Shown: positions 18,974-28,563 of the stretch, piece after piece | Layout of the letters: every line of letters starts with the position of its first letter | Numbering within the stretch: position 1 is the stretch's first letter | Assembly (NCBI GenBank): GCA_029238935.1 | Contig: JAQZBN010000018.1 | Location: 58,357-122,356, forward strand | Direction of reading: 5' to 3' | Source of the DNA: Herbinix sp. | Lineage (GTDB): Bacteria; Bacillota; Clostridia; Lachnospirales; Lachnospiraceae | DNA length: 64,000 bases | Made by a program: the position numbers and the translations under genes | Notes under the pieces: model-generated | Databases searched by the model: none | The model's input: the letters and a program-made list of their open reading frames with translations, nothing else | What the model was told of the DNA's origin: nothing

Positions 18974-19795
18974 TTGGGATATTATATTTTTGTGGAACAA
19001 GATGTAAAATTATACGTTGAGGATTTAAATCCTTCTGGTGATAAAACTATCGTATTCCTCCATGGATGGCCGGGTAGTCATGATCTCTTTGAATACCAGT
19101 TTGATCAGCTGTCTAAGAAGGGGTACCGCTGTGTTGGAATTGATCAAAGAGGATTTGGTAAATCAGATCGTCCCATGCATGGTTATGATTATAACAGCCT
19201 CTCTGATGACGTTTACTGTGTAATGCAAGAATTAAAACTTAAGAATGTTACCTTAGCAGGACATTCCACCGGAGGAGCAATTGCAGTTCGTTATATGTCA
19301 AGACATGAGGGATATGGTGTATCCAAATTAGCCTTGATCTCAGCCGCTGCTCCCAGTCTGATTAAACGGCCTTATTTCCCCTATGGTCAACCACGAGAAG
19401 TCGTTTTGGACATCATAAATAGTACTTATAATGACAGACCTAAAATGCTGCAAAACTTTTCCAATCTATTTTTCTTCCAAAATGTCAGTGCAGCACTGAA
19501 GGATTGGTTTTTCTATCTTGGAATCCAGGCAGCTGGATGGTCTACCGCTGAAATTGCAAAGACTTGGCTGGGTGAGGAAGAGTTATTTTACGATCTTGGT
19601 AAAATCCATGTACCTACGATAATTCTTCATGGAATTCATGATAAAGTTTGCTTTTTTGCATTGGGGGAAGCACAACATAAAGCAATTAAAAATTCCATAC
19701 TGGTTCCTTTTGAAAACAGCGGTCATGCTGTATTCTATGAGGAACGGGATCGTTTCAACAAGTTACTTAGTGAGTTTATTGAGGAAGGCTGCTAA
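18974..19795 (+). CDS. Alpha/beta hydrolase
   Basis: The 273-residue protein has the alpha/beta-hydrolase pattern HGWPGSHDLFEYQ (oxyanion loop), GIDQRGFGKSDRP, the nucleophile elbow GHSTGG with Ser98, an acidic residue in HGIHDKVCFF, and the catalytic His in NSGHAVFYEE. It looks like a cytoplasmic esterase, lactonase or peroxidase-like hydrolase. No signal peptide is present and the substrate cannot be read from the sequence. Translation starts at TTG (18974), supported by GAGGT six bases upstream. The natural ATG codons lie too far inside. It stands alone, divergent from aconitase and convergent with the ABC permease. Confidence 0.88.
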   Translation: MGYYIFVEQDVKLYVEDLNPSGDKTIVFLHGWPGSHDLFEYQFDQLSKKGYRCVGIDQRGFGKSDRPMHGYDYNSLSDDVYCVMQELKLKNVTLAGHSTGGAIAVRYMSRHEGYGVSKLALISAAAPSLIKRPYFPYGQPREVVLDIINSTYNDRPKMLQNFSNLFFFQNVSAALKDWFFYLGIQAAGWSTAEIAKTWLGEEELFYDLGKIHVPTIILHGIHDKVCFFALGEAQHKAIKNSILVPFENSGHAVFYEERDRFNKLLSEFIEEGC

Positions 19796-19819
19796 TATTT
19801 TATATATATTGCTTTAAAA

Positions 19820-19859
19820 GCAAAAAGGATTGATGCGTTTTTGCACCGATCCTTTTCGC
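19820..19859. terminator. Terminator between alpha/beta hydrolase and ABC permease
   Basis: AAAAGGAT pairs with ATCCTTTT, with additional inner pairs, and the stem is flanked by A-rich and T-rich sequence. It lies between two convergent genes and probably works in both directions. Confidence 0.75.
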
Positions 19860-19949
19860 TTATTTAAGAATCTTTATTTATTTTGATTCATTCATTTTTA
19901 ACCTTTATCATCTTATATCTGCCACCTACTTGATCGTATCCCAGTGGCA

Positions 19950-22553
19950 CTAATCAATTTCCTGTTTTAAGGCGTCAATGATATTCTCTCTCTTTACCTT
20001 CTTACTGGAATATAGCATTGAGATACTTACAATCCCAAAGACGGATACAATGACAATGAGGATATTCATCCATGGGATGGTGAAATCATATTCAAATTTC
20101 TTCATATAAGTAATGTGTAACAGATACATCACAGCAAAACTTATCGGGAGTCCATAAAACAATGCTTTCAGGCCATAAAATATACTCTCGAAATGCAACA
20201 TCTTATTAAATCCCTTCGGAGTGATACCAACTGATTTTAACATAGCAAATTCCCTTTTTCGTAAAGCAATACTGGTTGAGATTGTATTCATAATATTAGC
20301 GATACAGATCGATGTGATCAGTAGTATAAATGCATAAGTAAACACAGACATTAATAAAATCATTTGCTGCTCACTCTGACGATATCGATATACATTATAG
20401 ACATAGAGATCATTACTTTCCGGTAAATTTTCTATACTCTCCTGCGTCTGAAGAGGATCGTCACTATTCACATAAAGATAGCTACCAATCGTCTCTGCCA
20501 GCAGATCCTCACTATTTACAATTCTATCAAATACCTCCTGGGACACTATCATGCTCAATTGTGCATTATACCCTGAGTTTAAGACACCCATTGGATATAC
20601 ATCAGTTAATGCAGCTACCTTTATATTCGTTAATGGAATAGAATGGTTGGTTTCATAATCATAATATGCCAAGGCAAACTCATCACCTATCTTTGTCATA
20701 ACGGGCTTATCTTCGTAATATTTATCTTCGTTCATATCTTTATATTTAATCTTGTCAATTAGAATTGCGGAGGGCTGTTTCGTGTCCTGTAATCGATGGA
20801 TGTCGGCTCCAACTTCCTGTGCATAACTTTTTAAGGATTGGTCATCCATAGCACACAGTATTACATGATATAAGTATGTTCCGTTTTCTAAAGCGGTAAA
20901 ACCTTTGACAAATTCCGGTGTTTTCTCCTTGGGTACATAGGTAGTTACTTCCATACGATCATATTTTACATACTTTGTGATGTCCTTCATTGCGATAATT
21001 TTGCGATATACCGCTTCTTTCTGAGAAGGTTCTCCACTGAGGGATATCTGCATGTCAAAATTGATACCATCCTGTGTCATCGACATGGATTTTTTCAACC
21101 CGTCCGTAAAGAATGATACTACTAAGAATAGTAGAATACTGATAATTAAGGAAAAAACCGTAGCTTTATATCTACCTCGATTTCTTTTTAGATTCTTTAG
21201 ACCTAAATCTCCTTCCATACCAAATAATTTCCGCGTTAATTTCATCGTTTTAATTGTTTTTTTTGTAATTCTAACCTCAGTCGTCTGTCGTATCGCATCG
21301 ATTGCCGAAATGTTCGATGCTTTTTTCGCTGGTAGGTAGGAGGATATAAATATAGTAGCAACAGAAACCAATACAGCAAGGACGATTGAAGTTGGTTCAA
21401 TAACCAGGCGAAAACCTTTGACAACTTCCAGAGCACTCTTCACCATAGGGTTAATACAGAGAAACGTAATACCGATCCCGGTAAATCCTGCGACAATTCC
21501 GATAGGAATGCTGATTACTCCAATCACTGCTCCTTCGTAAAATACGGAGTTTCTCTTTTGCTTTTTGGTAGCACCGACACTGGATAGCATTCCAAGATAC
21601 CTAGAACGTTCTGCTACCGAGATTGCAAATGCGTTATAAATCAACGATATCGATCCAATCATGATTATACCGATCATAATACCCGATAAGGTGTAGAGTA
21701 TGCTACGTAAGGAATCATCTTTTACGACACCATAATAACGTAAGAGGTAATTATTAAATCCAATCAATACATCCTCACTCGTAAACATCTTTTCAGCATG
21801 TTCAAAGATAGATTGATCAACTTTTTTCACGATAACAGAAGCATCCACAGTCTCTGGCCCTATTATCATAGACTCATTTACATAAGATATTACTGTATAG
21901 CCCGGTGACCAAGTGTATTCCCATTCCGGTCTCTTCATAATACCTACGATCGTATAATCCTGCGTTCTTTCTTCCGTAAGATATTCCTGTACCGCGTCAT
22001 CGATTATACTTAAGGGCCTGGTCTGATCCATAGGAAGCTGTTCTTCTGTACCCTCTTCTTTCTCTAATGAAAATCGTTTGCCTGTGGTTAAGGTCAGACT
22101 ATCCCCTATCTTTAATTTTACCTTTCCATTGTTGATGATCTCTTCCGATATGATAATTTCATTTTCCTTCTGAGGCCATCTACCTTCCTGTAATTCCATC
22201 GGAAAGTTTTCATAACCTTCTTGATTAAACTCTTTGAGATAGAGATAAGGTTTGTTTTTATTCTTACTACCATGCAAATAAGCATATCCGACTTCTCTGC
22301 TTAGTATCGTTGTCTTCGTATCTTCATCTTTTTTAATCCTTTGTAGTTGTTGCTCATTCACATTATGATAAAGTACATGCCATTCTCCATCCGTAGCAAT
22401 GGCTTGCCGCCTCATGAGATCCATGAACGAGATTCCAAGAGATGCTACTGCAGTAATCATCGCCACTGATATGATTACCCCTACAATAGTAACCAGAGTT
22501 CTCTTTTTGTTTAGGTATAAATGTCGTAAGGTTAACCGATTGATGATATTCAT
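19950..22553 (-). CDS. ABC transporter permease, FtsX/MacB type
   Basis: This 867-residue membrane protein has an N-terminal transmembrane helix (TLVTIVGVIISVAMITAVAS), a large extracytoplasmic part, then two FtsX-type four-helix blocks. The first is around residues 280-415 (SLIYNAFAISVAERSRYLGMLSSVGAT) and the second at the C-terminus (NTISTSIALRKREFAMLKSVGIT). Such permeases work with MacB-type ATPases as mechanotransmission complexes that remove or sense peptides, lipids or antibiotics. The start codon overlaps the end of the ATPase gene by four bases, so they are translationally coupled. Together with the upstream kinase and regulator this is a BceAB-RS-like arrangement, but the permease is longer than BceB and the substrate is unknown. 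Confidence 0.9.
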   Translation of the reverse strand: MNIINRLTLRHLYLNKKRTLVTIVGVIISVAMITAVASLGISFMDLMRRQAIATDGEWHVLYHNVNEQQLQRIKKDEDTKTTILSREVGYAYLHGSKNKNKPYLYLKEFNQEGYENFPMELQEGRWPQKENEIIISEEIINNGKVKLKIGDSLTLTTGKRFSLEKEEGTEEQLPMDQTRPLSIIDDAVQEYLTEERTQDYTIVGIMKRPEWEYTWSPGYTVISYVNESMIIGPETVDASVIVKKVDQSIFEHAEKMFTSEDVLIGFNNYLLRYYGVVKDDSLRSILYTLSGIMIGIIMIGSISLIYNAFAISVAERSRYLGMLSSVGATKKQKRNSVFYEGAVIGVISIPIGIVAGFTGIGITFLCINPMVKSALEVVKGFRLVIEPTSIVLAVLVSVATIFISSYLPAKKASNISAIDAIRQTTEVRITKKTIKTMKLTRKLFGMEGDLGLKNLKRNRGRYKATVFSLIISILLFLVVSFFTDGLKKSMSMTQDGINFDMQISLSGEPSQKEAVYRKIIAMKDITKYVKYDRMEVTTYVPKEKTPEFVKGFTALENGTYLYHVILCAMDDQSLKSYAQEVGADIHRLQDTKQPSAILIDKIKYKDMNEDKYYEDKPVMTKIGDEFALAYYDYETNHSIPLTNIKVAALTDVYPMGVLNSGYNAQLSMIVSQEVFDRIVNSEDLLAETIGSYLYVNSDDPLQTQESIENLPESNDLYVYNVYRYRQSEQQMILLMSVFTYAFILLITSICIANIMNTISTSIALRKREFAMLKSVGITPKGFNKMLHFESIFYGLKALFYGLPISFAVMYLLHITYMKKFEYDFTIPWMNILIVIVSVFGIVSISMLYSSKKVKRENIIDALKQEID

Positions 22554-23233
22554 GGACGGATCACCTCATTCTTTGTTATCCGGCCATCCTCGATGGCAAT
22601 AATACGATCTGCCTGTAGGGCGATCCGCTCATCATGGGTAATGATTAGTAGGGTTTGTTGATATTTTTTATTGAACATTTTTAATAATTCTATGATTTCC
22701 GTACTATTTTTGCTATCAAGGTTTCCTGTGGGCTCATCGGCTAACATAATGGCCGGGTTATTAATGAGTGCTCTTCCGATGGATACTCTTTGTTGTTGCC
22801 CCCCGGAAAGTTGGTTTGGCAGATGATTCAAACGGTTTTCCAGATTAAGAATTTTAATGATTTCATTTTTCTGCTTTTCATCCACCTTATGACCATCCAG
22901 CAACAATGGCAGTGTGATGTTTTCTTCTACTGTTAAAACGGGAATCAGGTTATAGAACTGATAAACCAAACCAATCTGTCTGCGCCGAAAGATTGCCAGT
23001 TGCGTTTCATCCAGTTTATAAATATCCGAATGATCGATCATTACCTTTCCACCAGTCGGTCGGTCTACTCCTCCAAGCATGTGCAGTAATGTTGATTTAC
23101 CGGATCCAGAAGGACCAATAATTGCAACAAACTCTCCTTTTTGTATGCTAAAGCTCACATCATCCAATGCTTTTACTACTGTATCGCCACTGCCATAATA
23201 TTTGGTCAGATTTTCTACCTTTACAATTTCCAT
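22550..23233 (-). CDS. ABC transporter ATP-binding protein, MacB/LolD type
   Basis: The protein has Walker A ([14 protein letters not shown]), a Q loop, the signature [15 protein letters not shown], Walker B ([12 protein letters not shown]) and a switch His in IITHDE. This is the classic small ATPase of the MacB/LolD/BceA class that pairs with FtsX-type permeases. I use the ATG at 23233 ([14 protein letters not shown]) because GGAGGT lies eight bases upstream; an in-frame ATG five codons earlier overlaps that site. It lies 99 bp after the sensor kinase and overlaps the permease gene. Confidence 0.95.
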   Translation of the reverse strand: MEIVKVENLTKYYGSGDTVVKALDDVSFSIQKGEFVAIIGPSGSGKSTLLHMLGGVDRPTGGKVMIDHSDIYKLDETQLAIFRRRQIGLVYQFYNLIPVLTVEENITLPLLLDGHKVDEKQKNEIIKILNLENRLNHLPNQLSGGQQQRVSIGRALINNPAIMLADEPTGNLDSKNSTEIIELLKMFNKKYQQTLLIITHDERIALQADRIIAIEDGRITKNEVIRP

Positions 23234-23332
23234 TACGTTAACCTCCATATTTCTTATGATGTTTATAAGTTTATCTAGATTAGATGACGATCCGGTGACT
23301 TTTCGATTACAATTTAGTCACAATTCGTCAAC

Positions 23333-24334
23333 TTATATGACTTGCTTATAAAACTTCATAACAAATTGGGTTCCCTGATTCTTATGACTAGTGACCAATA
23401 AATCCCCATTTTGACTTTTTGTAATACTCATTGCCATAGCAAGCCCTATACCAACGCTATCCTTACCGGCATTTTTTCCTCTATAAAAACGTTGAAAGAT
23501 GTAGGGAAGGTCCTCTTTCTCAATGCCGCACCCATGATCGGAAATACGTATATCGGTTGATAAAGGATTCTCATCAAAAGAAATACGAATTGTTCCGCCA
23601 ATTCCGGTGTGCTCCACGCAATTTTTAATAATATTGACCAGTGCTTCTAGGGTCCAATGGAAATCACCGATCATGACGACCGTGTCTGCTCCTTCTATCA
23701 CAAGCTGCTGCTCTTTTAACTCCATGGGGATTAATAAGGGCTTAACCGCTTGTTTTACTAATTCACCTACCAAGATAGGGTCCTTCTTAAATTCTACGGT
23801 ACCGGCATCAATCTTAGAGAGTTTCAATAAGGAGGATAATAACCACTCCATTCTTTTTAACTGCTGATCCATGTTTTGCGTAAATTCATTTCGTTTGGAC
23901 AATTTAAGATCTTCTCTTCCCAACAAATCAGCCATCACTGTCATAGAAGTCAGCGGTGTCTTTAACTGATGGGAGATATCGGATAAGGCATTGGCCAGCT
24001 GCTCTTTCTCCTTTTTTAATAATTCACTCTGCTTTGATAGAATGAGAGTTACCTTATAGATCTCATTTTTCAAAATACTTAATTCGCCCTCTACGTTATC
24101 CCTAATATCCAAGGTATAATCACCGTTATAGATCTTACGTAGATAGGTGGATAGTTCGTCAATATCCTGGTATCTCTTTTTGGTATATAGAACTTGGCAT
24201 AGGATAATCAGAACACTCATCAGAACAACTATAAGTGCAGCAAGCGGATGAATAAGATAAACTATGCTTGTCCCAAGAACTGCAAACATGACCATGAATA
24301 GGATTGATTTTGTAAACTCTTTATTTCGAAACAT
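23333..24334 (-). CDS. Sensor histidine kinase, short-loop (intramembrane-sensing) type
   Basis: The 333-residue protein has two N-terminal membrane helices (about 11-28 and 31-50) joined by only a few residues, so it has almost no extracellular sensor domain. A dimerisation segment with His122 in DISHQLKTPLTSM follows, then the ATPase domain with NIIKNCVEHT, SDHGCGIEKEDLPYIFQRFYRG and GIGLAMAMS. This build is like BceS-type kinases, which are driven by their partner ABC transporter. A nested inverted repeat (24364-24406) lies in the 141-bp gap to the response regulator and may modulate expression of the distal genes. The signal is probably a peptide antibiotic (inference). Confidence 0.92.
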   Translation of the reverse strand: MFRNKEFTKSILFMVMFAVLGTSIVYLIHPLAALIVVLMSVLIILCQVLYTKKRYQDIDELSTYLRKIYNGDYTLDIRDNVEGELSILKNEIYKVTLILSKQSELLKKEKEQLANALSDISHQLKTPLTSMTVMADLLGREDLKLSKRNEFTQNMDQQLKRMEWLLSSLLKLSKIDAGTVEFKKDPILVGELVKQAVKPLLIPMELKEQQLVIEGADTVVMIGDFHWTLEALVNIIKNCVEHTGIGGTIRISFDENPLSTDIRISDHGCGIEKEDLPYIFQRFYRGKNAGKDSVGIGLAMAMSITKSQNGDLLVTSHKNQGTQFVMKFYKQVI

Positions 24335-24475
24335 AATAAAATAACCTTTCTATTATGGAACCTATCGCTGTAAAAACATTATTTATAATTACAGGAACTA
24401 AGCGATTTCCTATTTTTCAGATTCCCCTTCTTAGTTAACTAATTGTTCTTTAATTCATGTAAATAAATCATTAAA

Positions 24476-25153
24476 TTACTCCCCAACTTTATATCCTAAC
24501 CCTCGAACCGTCTTAATTATGGTTGGATTTTGCGGATCCTCTTCTAATTTTTCTCGAATTCTCTTGATATAAACAGTTAATGTATTATCGTTCACAAAGT
24601 CCCCAGCTACATCCCATATTCCCTCCAATAACTGATTTCTTGTCAGGACCTGTCCTTCATTATTGGCAAAGGTTAAAAGGAGACGATATTCAAGTGCGGT
24701 TAAATTTACCTCCTGTCCACTCCTATAAACCTTTGCATCTAGAGTATTGATTCGTACGTTTCCCAGTTGAATAATATGTTTTGTTGAGTTATCTTTATGA
24801 TATCTTCGTAAGACTGATTTAATCCGTGCAGACAATTCTTTTACTCGAAATGGCTTTGTAATATAGTCATCCGCTCCCATCTCTAATCCCATGACAACAT
24901 TTACCTCATCATCACAGGCTGTTAATATGATTATGGGCATATCCCACTTTTCTCTAGCCAATTTACATAATTCATAACCGCTGCCATCCGGTAAAGTCAG
25001 ATCAAAGATCCCCAGATCGAATTTCTGTTCCAACAAAGATCTTTTTGCTGTAATAACATCGGAACAAAGAGACGTTATATACCCTTCCTGCTGCAAAGAA
25101 TACTCCAGCCCTAGCGCAATCGTTTTATCATCTTCTACAATTAAAAACTTCAT
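24476..25153 (-). CDS. OmpR-family response regulator
   Basis: The 225-residue protein has a receiver domain with the phospho-acceptor Asp51 (LGIFDLTLPDGSGYE), Thr in ILTACDDE and Lys in DDYITKPFRVKEL. A C-terminal winged helix follows (LTALEYRLLLTFANNEGQVL, NTLTVYIKRIREKLE, IKTVRGLGYKVGE). It is the first gene of the four-gene regulator-kinase-ATPase-permease unit. A promoter with TTGGCA and TATGAT lies upstream. Its target is probably the adjacent transporter. Confidence 0.94.
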   Translation of the reverse strand: MKFLIVEDDKTIALGLEYSLQQEGYITSLCSDVITAKRSLLEQKFDLGIFDLTLPDGSGYELCKLAREKWDMPIIILTACDDEVNVVMGLEMGADDYITKPFRVKELSARIKSVLRRYHKDNSTKHIIQLGNVRINTLDAKVYRSGQEVNLTALEYRLLLTFANNEGQVLTRNQLLEGIWDVAGDFVNDNTLTVYIKRIREKLEEDPQNPTIIKTVRGLGYKVGE

Positions 25154-25189
25154 GTTTCCACCTCAATTATACAATTAGAAATTACTACC

Positions 25190-25218
25190 ATCATACACAT
25201 ATTGTTACCGATTGCCAA
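25190..25218 (-). promoter_or_regulatory. Promoter of the two-component/ABC operon
   Basis: On the minus strand TTGGCA (25218-25213) and TATGAT (25195-25190) are 17 bases apart, about 37 bases before the response regulator start. Confidence 0.65.
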
Positions 25219-25271
25219 GATATTTTTACAAACTACCTAAGTGTTATAATGAGACCAATCATACTTAAAAA

Positions 25272-25312
25272 ATGCACCTAAAATGTGTACAACCCTTTCA
25301 TTTTAGGTGCAT
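25272..25312 (-). terminator. Rho-independent terminator of the agr-linked genes
   Basis: ATGCACCTAAAATG pairs perfectly with CATTTTAGGTGCAT. On the minus strand the stem is followed by a run of T residues, ending the transcript of the gene at 25372-25980. Confidence 0.88.
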
Positions 25313-25371
25313 CTATGACATTCAATTGGCCTTACCAAAGATTAGATCAAACCGATTACACTTTTTATCCA

Positions 25372-25980
25372 TTACGATTCAATCCCCCATAAAAGATCAT
25401 AGGGTGACACTCCTGACGGAGTTCGTTCTGGGTAGATATCCCATTTATCAAAAAAATCTTCAAGTAGATGATTAAATTTATTTAATGAGAGGTTTTTAAC
25501 TATTTTTTCATTCTCTCCTGTCATTCCATCCAATACTTCCTTCACATCGGTCTTTAGTTCATTCAAAAATTGATATTCTTGCTTCGACAAGATGAAATCC
25601 TCCGTGAAAGGAACCTGATACTTCTTATTGCTGGTTAATAGTTTTCCTTCAATGGTTCGTTTAATAGTTCCAAAGCCAAATTCTACACCCGATGACGGAA
25701 TACTCTGATCAACAAATAGTTTTCCATAGGTCAATATTTGATCTAGGGAATTGATATAATCTAGCAGATAGCTGACTTCACTATTCAAATTATCGTTGGT
25801 ATCAGTGTTATAGTATTCCTCCAATGCAGTTAAACTGGAATAGATGGTGCTTAGATATGCAAACGTATGATTTAGAAATACCTGTTCTTCTTTTCTGTCA
25901 TGGACTCCTCGCATAACATGCATGATAATAGAAATCATAAAAAATAAAGTTATACCTACAATTGCTATTTTACTTTTCAC
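25372..25980 (-). CDS. Membrane-anchored protein of unknown function, downstream of the agr locus
   Basis: I do not recognise this 202-residue protein. It has a single N-terminal hydrophobic helix (KSKIAIVGITLFFMISIIMH) and then a mostly helical, charged extracytoplasmic domain (LNHTFAYLSTIYSSLTALEE, SYLLDYINSLDQILTYGKL). It could be membrane-anchored or an exported protein. It is the last gene of a minus-strand series after the 495-residue secreted protein and agrB, and is closed by a strong terminator. Co-transcription with the agr genes is possible but a large structured gap (25981-26179) lies between. Confidence 0.7.
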   Translation of the reverse strand: MKSKIAIVGITLFFMISIIMHVMRGVHDRKEEQVFLNHTFAYLSTIYSSLTALEEYYNTDTNDNLNSEVSYLLDYINSLDQILTYGKLFVDQSIPSSGVEFGFGTIKRTIEGKLLTSNKKYQVPFTEDFILSKQEYQFLNELKTDVKEVLDGMTGENEKIVKNLSLNKFNHLLEDFFDKWDIYPERTPSGVSPYDLLWGIES

Positions 25981-26104
25981 TTTAAACTCCTTCTAATGAT
26001 TGATCATCTATCTTTTGATCTTCCTGTGAATTAGTATCTTTCGTTTATGTAATAGTATCTTTGGGTCAAGTGTAATTTAAATTCGTATCATCGTCTACAC
26101 GCAG

Positions 26105-26170
26105 GGAAAGGAGGTATCTTAGTTATAGGATCCTTGGATCCATTATAACATGGTTAGATACCCCCTTTCC
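26105..26170 (-). terminator. Long stem-loop after the secreted-protein gene
   Basis: GGAAAGGAGGTATCT pairs with AGATACCCCCTTTCC with one mismatch, and an inner stem (GTTATAGGATCC with GGATCCATTATAAC) extends it. It lies ten bases after the stop codon of the minus-strand gene. No T tract follows, so it may attenuate rather than end transcription. Confidence 0.6.
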
Positions 26171-26179
26171 ACTATTTAA

Positions 26180-27667
26180 TTAGAAAGTTCTGGTAGAATA
26201 CGAATAACCCCAATCATAACTCCAGGTGCTCTTCCACCGAATGGTCCCTTCCAAACGCATTCGATTTCCTTCATCCCCGATATACGTATTATTGCTGTCC
26301 AGAGATATTGCTCTGACAACCTTATCATATCTGGCAAGCTGCTCACTTACGGTTGACCCAAAATCAATCGGTCCTGCATTGAATTGATCTGTTTCATCTA
26401 TGGTATATACTCCCCATAAAGCAACCAGATAGCTTAATTCATCTACTAGCCCAATTAGACCGGATACATCATAATTATCCTGCTTCACCTGGCCTGTAAT
26501 ATTTCTTTGAGAGAAAATATTATCGTAATTTCCGGCCAGTTTACCGATACTCATTTGCATGTTATAGATCTCTAAGCCGTAATCATCCAGATATAATCTC
26601 GCTTTACCGGTCCCTTGAACGTATTCAATCATGATACCGTGCTTTATCATTAGGGATAGATAAGCATCAAAGTAACTTACACTGCTTACATATTCATTAT
26701 CCATGGTAACATCCAGCATGGTTAACCTGGTGTAATATACACCATTTCCATTATCATGCGTATATTTATTACTTGCATAATAAGGTCTGCCACCGGAATA
26801 TGTATAATTATCCCATCCTGTTGTTGTAAAAAAGCTTTCTGCTATGCTGTAAGTACTGATACTAACCCCATTGGTATTGCTACTTTTCATAGCTCTGATA
26901 AACGTATCCAATTGAGAATAAGTAAAGTTACTAAGTCTTGACTTCGTAGCTAAGGACTCAATGGAACCTGTCGCTGCTAACGGTATTTCCTCATAAGGGG
27001 TTACGCTACCGCCGCCCTTCACTACGATCTCATTCTGCTCATTGAGTAATTTTTTCGAAGTTTCTCCAAGATCCAATGAGATGATTTTCTTATTGTAATC
27101 TTCTTTACTACCTTTTTCCATAAAGCGTTTGTAAAGTATTTTTGATTGCTCCATAATCTCATTGTAAATTGGTTGAGATACCTCGCTTTGCAAATAATAC
27201 GTAATTTGCGTTGCATTATCCATTATCTCTAGGGTTAATAACGTTTTTCCTTCATATTGACTTGAAACTAAGTTCATACGTTTTTTGTCTGTTTTTTGAT
27301 CAAGCCGTACATTTTTAATGATAAGTTCGTGATTGATTGAAGTAAATTCTCCCACTAGCATTTTATCCTTATAATAACCTTCTACAAATGGATAAAAGTT
27401 ACCTTTAAGTTGAACCGGAAGGGTTTTTGTACCTGTAATAAGATTACCGCTCATGGTAATTTCACCACCAATTGTTACTTGCAGGGAACCCTTCACAGAG
27501 GTTTTTATACTGGCAGCTTGATTAACACCGTTTGATGTACCAGTCAGTTGGAGCGAATACCTCTTAAGCTTCTCATTCGCAGCAGCATTGTAAGCACTTA
27601 CCGGAATAATATTAATGAATAATAAAATCAGAACTAGAACAGAACTTAATATTTTCTTTGTATTCAT
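26180..27667 (-). CDS. Secreted protein of unknown function, agr-linked
   Basis: The 495-residue protein has a standard signal peptide (MNTKKILSSVLVLILLFINI, cleavage near VSAYNAAA). The N-terminal half is beta-rich (YSLQLTGTSNGVNQAASIKT, VTIGGEITMSGNLITGTKTL). The C-terminal half is more helical with aromatic patches and ends in WKSTWSYDWGYSYSTRTF. I see no known catalytic motif, cell-wall anchor or repeat. It lies 67 bp downstream of agrB in the same direction, which makes it a candidate product or target of the peptide-signalling locus. Confidence 0.8.
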   Translation of the reverse strand: MNTKKILSSVLVLILLFINIIPVSAYNAAANEKLKRYSLQLTGTSNGVNQAASIKTSVKGSLQVTIGGEITMSGNLITGTKTLPVQLKGNFYPFVEGYYKDKMLVGEFTSINHELIIKNVRLDQKTDKKRMNLVSSQYEGKTLLTLEIMDNATQITYYLQSEVSQPIYNEIMEQSKILYKRFMEKGSKEDYNKKIISLDLGETSKKLLNEQNEIVVKGGGSVTPYEEIPLAATGSIESLATKSRLSNFTYSQLDTFIRAMKSSNTNGVSISTYSIAESFFTTTGWDNYTYSGGRPYYASNKYTHDNGNGVYYTRLTMLDVTMDNEYVSSVSYFDAYLSLMIKHGIMIEYVQGTGKARLYLDDYGLEIYNMQMSIGKLAGNYDNIFSQRNITGQVKQDNYDVSGLIGLVDELSYLVALWGVYTIDETDQFNAGPIDFGSTVSEQLARYDKVVRAISLDSNNTYIGDEGNRMRLEGTIRWKSTWSYDWGYSYSTRTF

Positions 27668-27734
27668 ATCTTATCTCCTTATCGTAATTAGGCCATAGCA
27701 TAATGCTATGTAGGTGAATAGTGAAAGTTTCTTC

Positions 27735-28307
27735 TCATTTTTGAGTTTGACGTATCTTTCCTAACAAAACCATAATAGCCATTACAATAATTGATACAGT
27801 AATTGGTAGTGCTAATTTCTTACAATCGATCAGAAATAACAGAAGCAAAATCATCATTTCCAAAAGTAAAATGCTTCGTGTCTTCCTTCGATAAATCATT
27901 ATTTCAACTTGATCCAGTGGTTTATTCACATCCTCCACCGGAGATAATTCATACACTATAATTCCTGCTGAAATAACCAGAAAAACAAGTAAAACAGTAT
28001 ACACCGGAATTATTTTAATCACCAAGAGCACAACAGAACTTAACAATACTGAGTAGTAAAAGCACTTTCTCTGTGTTTTTGCATGATATCCTCCTCCATA
28101 CACTCTAAGAGGTAGATATGCAATCAGAAACAAGATACTTTGATACAACATTCCAACCAACAAACTCAAAATGATTGTGATAGCCAGATTACTTAAGATT
28201 AAAATCCCTTGCTGCAGTCCATATGCATAAAGCTCTTTCTCTTCCTCTTTGATAATTCCATCTGATACTAACTTGTCAGTAATTTGGTTAAGAATTGCCG
28301 AATACAT
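27735..28307 (-). CDS. agrB: AgrB-family peptide-processing membrane protease
   Basis: AgrB is a membrane cysteine endopeptidase that trims the AgrD pre-peptide and forms its thiolactone ring. The 190-residue protein has the family motif YLPLRVYGGGYHAKTQRKC with the catalytic pair His75 and Cys82, and four to six hydrophobic segments (GILILSNLAITIILSLLVGM, SVLLSSVVLLVIKIIPVYTV). Its ATG overlaps the stop codon of the AgrD-like gene by one base (TAATG), indicating translational coupling. The identification is strong. Confidence 0.93.
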   Translation of the reverse strand: MYSAILNQITDKLVSDGIIKEEEKELYAYGLQQGILILSNLAITIILSLLVGMLYQSILFLIAYLPLRVYGGGYHAKTQRKCFYYSVLLSSVVLLVIKIIPVYTVLLVFLVISAGIIVYELSPVEDVNKPLDQVEIMIYRRKTRSILLLEMMILLLLFLIDCKKLALPITVSIIVMAIMVLLGKIRQTQK

Positions 28308-28450
28308 TAGAACTTACGCAGCTTTTTCGCGCCGTCCGGTAGTTTTGGCTGATGTATTAGATAGATACAGGCTGTATTAACGTTCATAGCCGTAATCATA
28401 ATCGCTAAAGCAGCTACCACTTTACATAATTTCATAAGTACAACTTTCAA
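28307..28450 (-). CDS. agrD: AgrD-like cyclic lactone autoinducer pre-peptide
   Basis: This short gene encodes 47 residues. The parts are an amphipathic leader (MKVVLMKLCKVVAALAIMI), a core TAMNVNTACIYLI, and an acidic/basic tail HQPKLPDGAKKLRKF. The tail with QPKLP and the ending KKLRKF is characteristic of clostridial AgrD, and the core cysteine followed by four hydrophobic residues fits a five-residue thiolactone ring (CIYLI). Translation from TTG at 28450 is supported by AAGGAGGG eight bases upstream. An in-frame ATG two codons earlier (28456) is the alternative. It overlaps agrB by one base and follows the kinase gene by 113 bp. Confidence 0.88.
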   Translation of the reverse strand: MKVVLMKLCKVVAALAIMITAMNVNTACIYLIHQPKLPDGAKKLRKF

Positions 28451-28563
28451 AAGCATTCCCTCCTTTCTATGTGTAATGTAGTCTCTCTTGGTAATTACAT
28501 CATACTATATGAAAAGAGGGGATTTTTGGAATTGCTAAAACCTAAGTATTTTATTGGTAAAAC

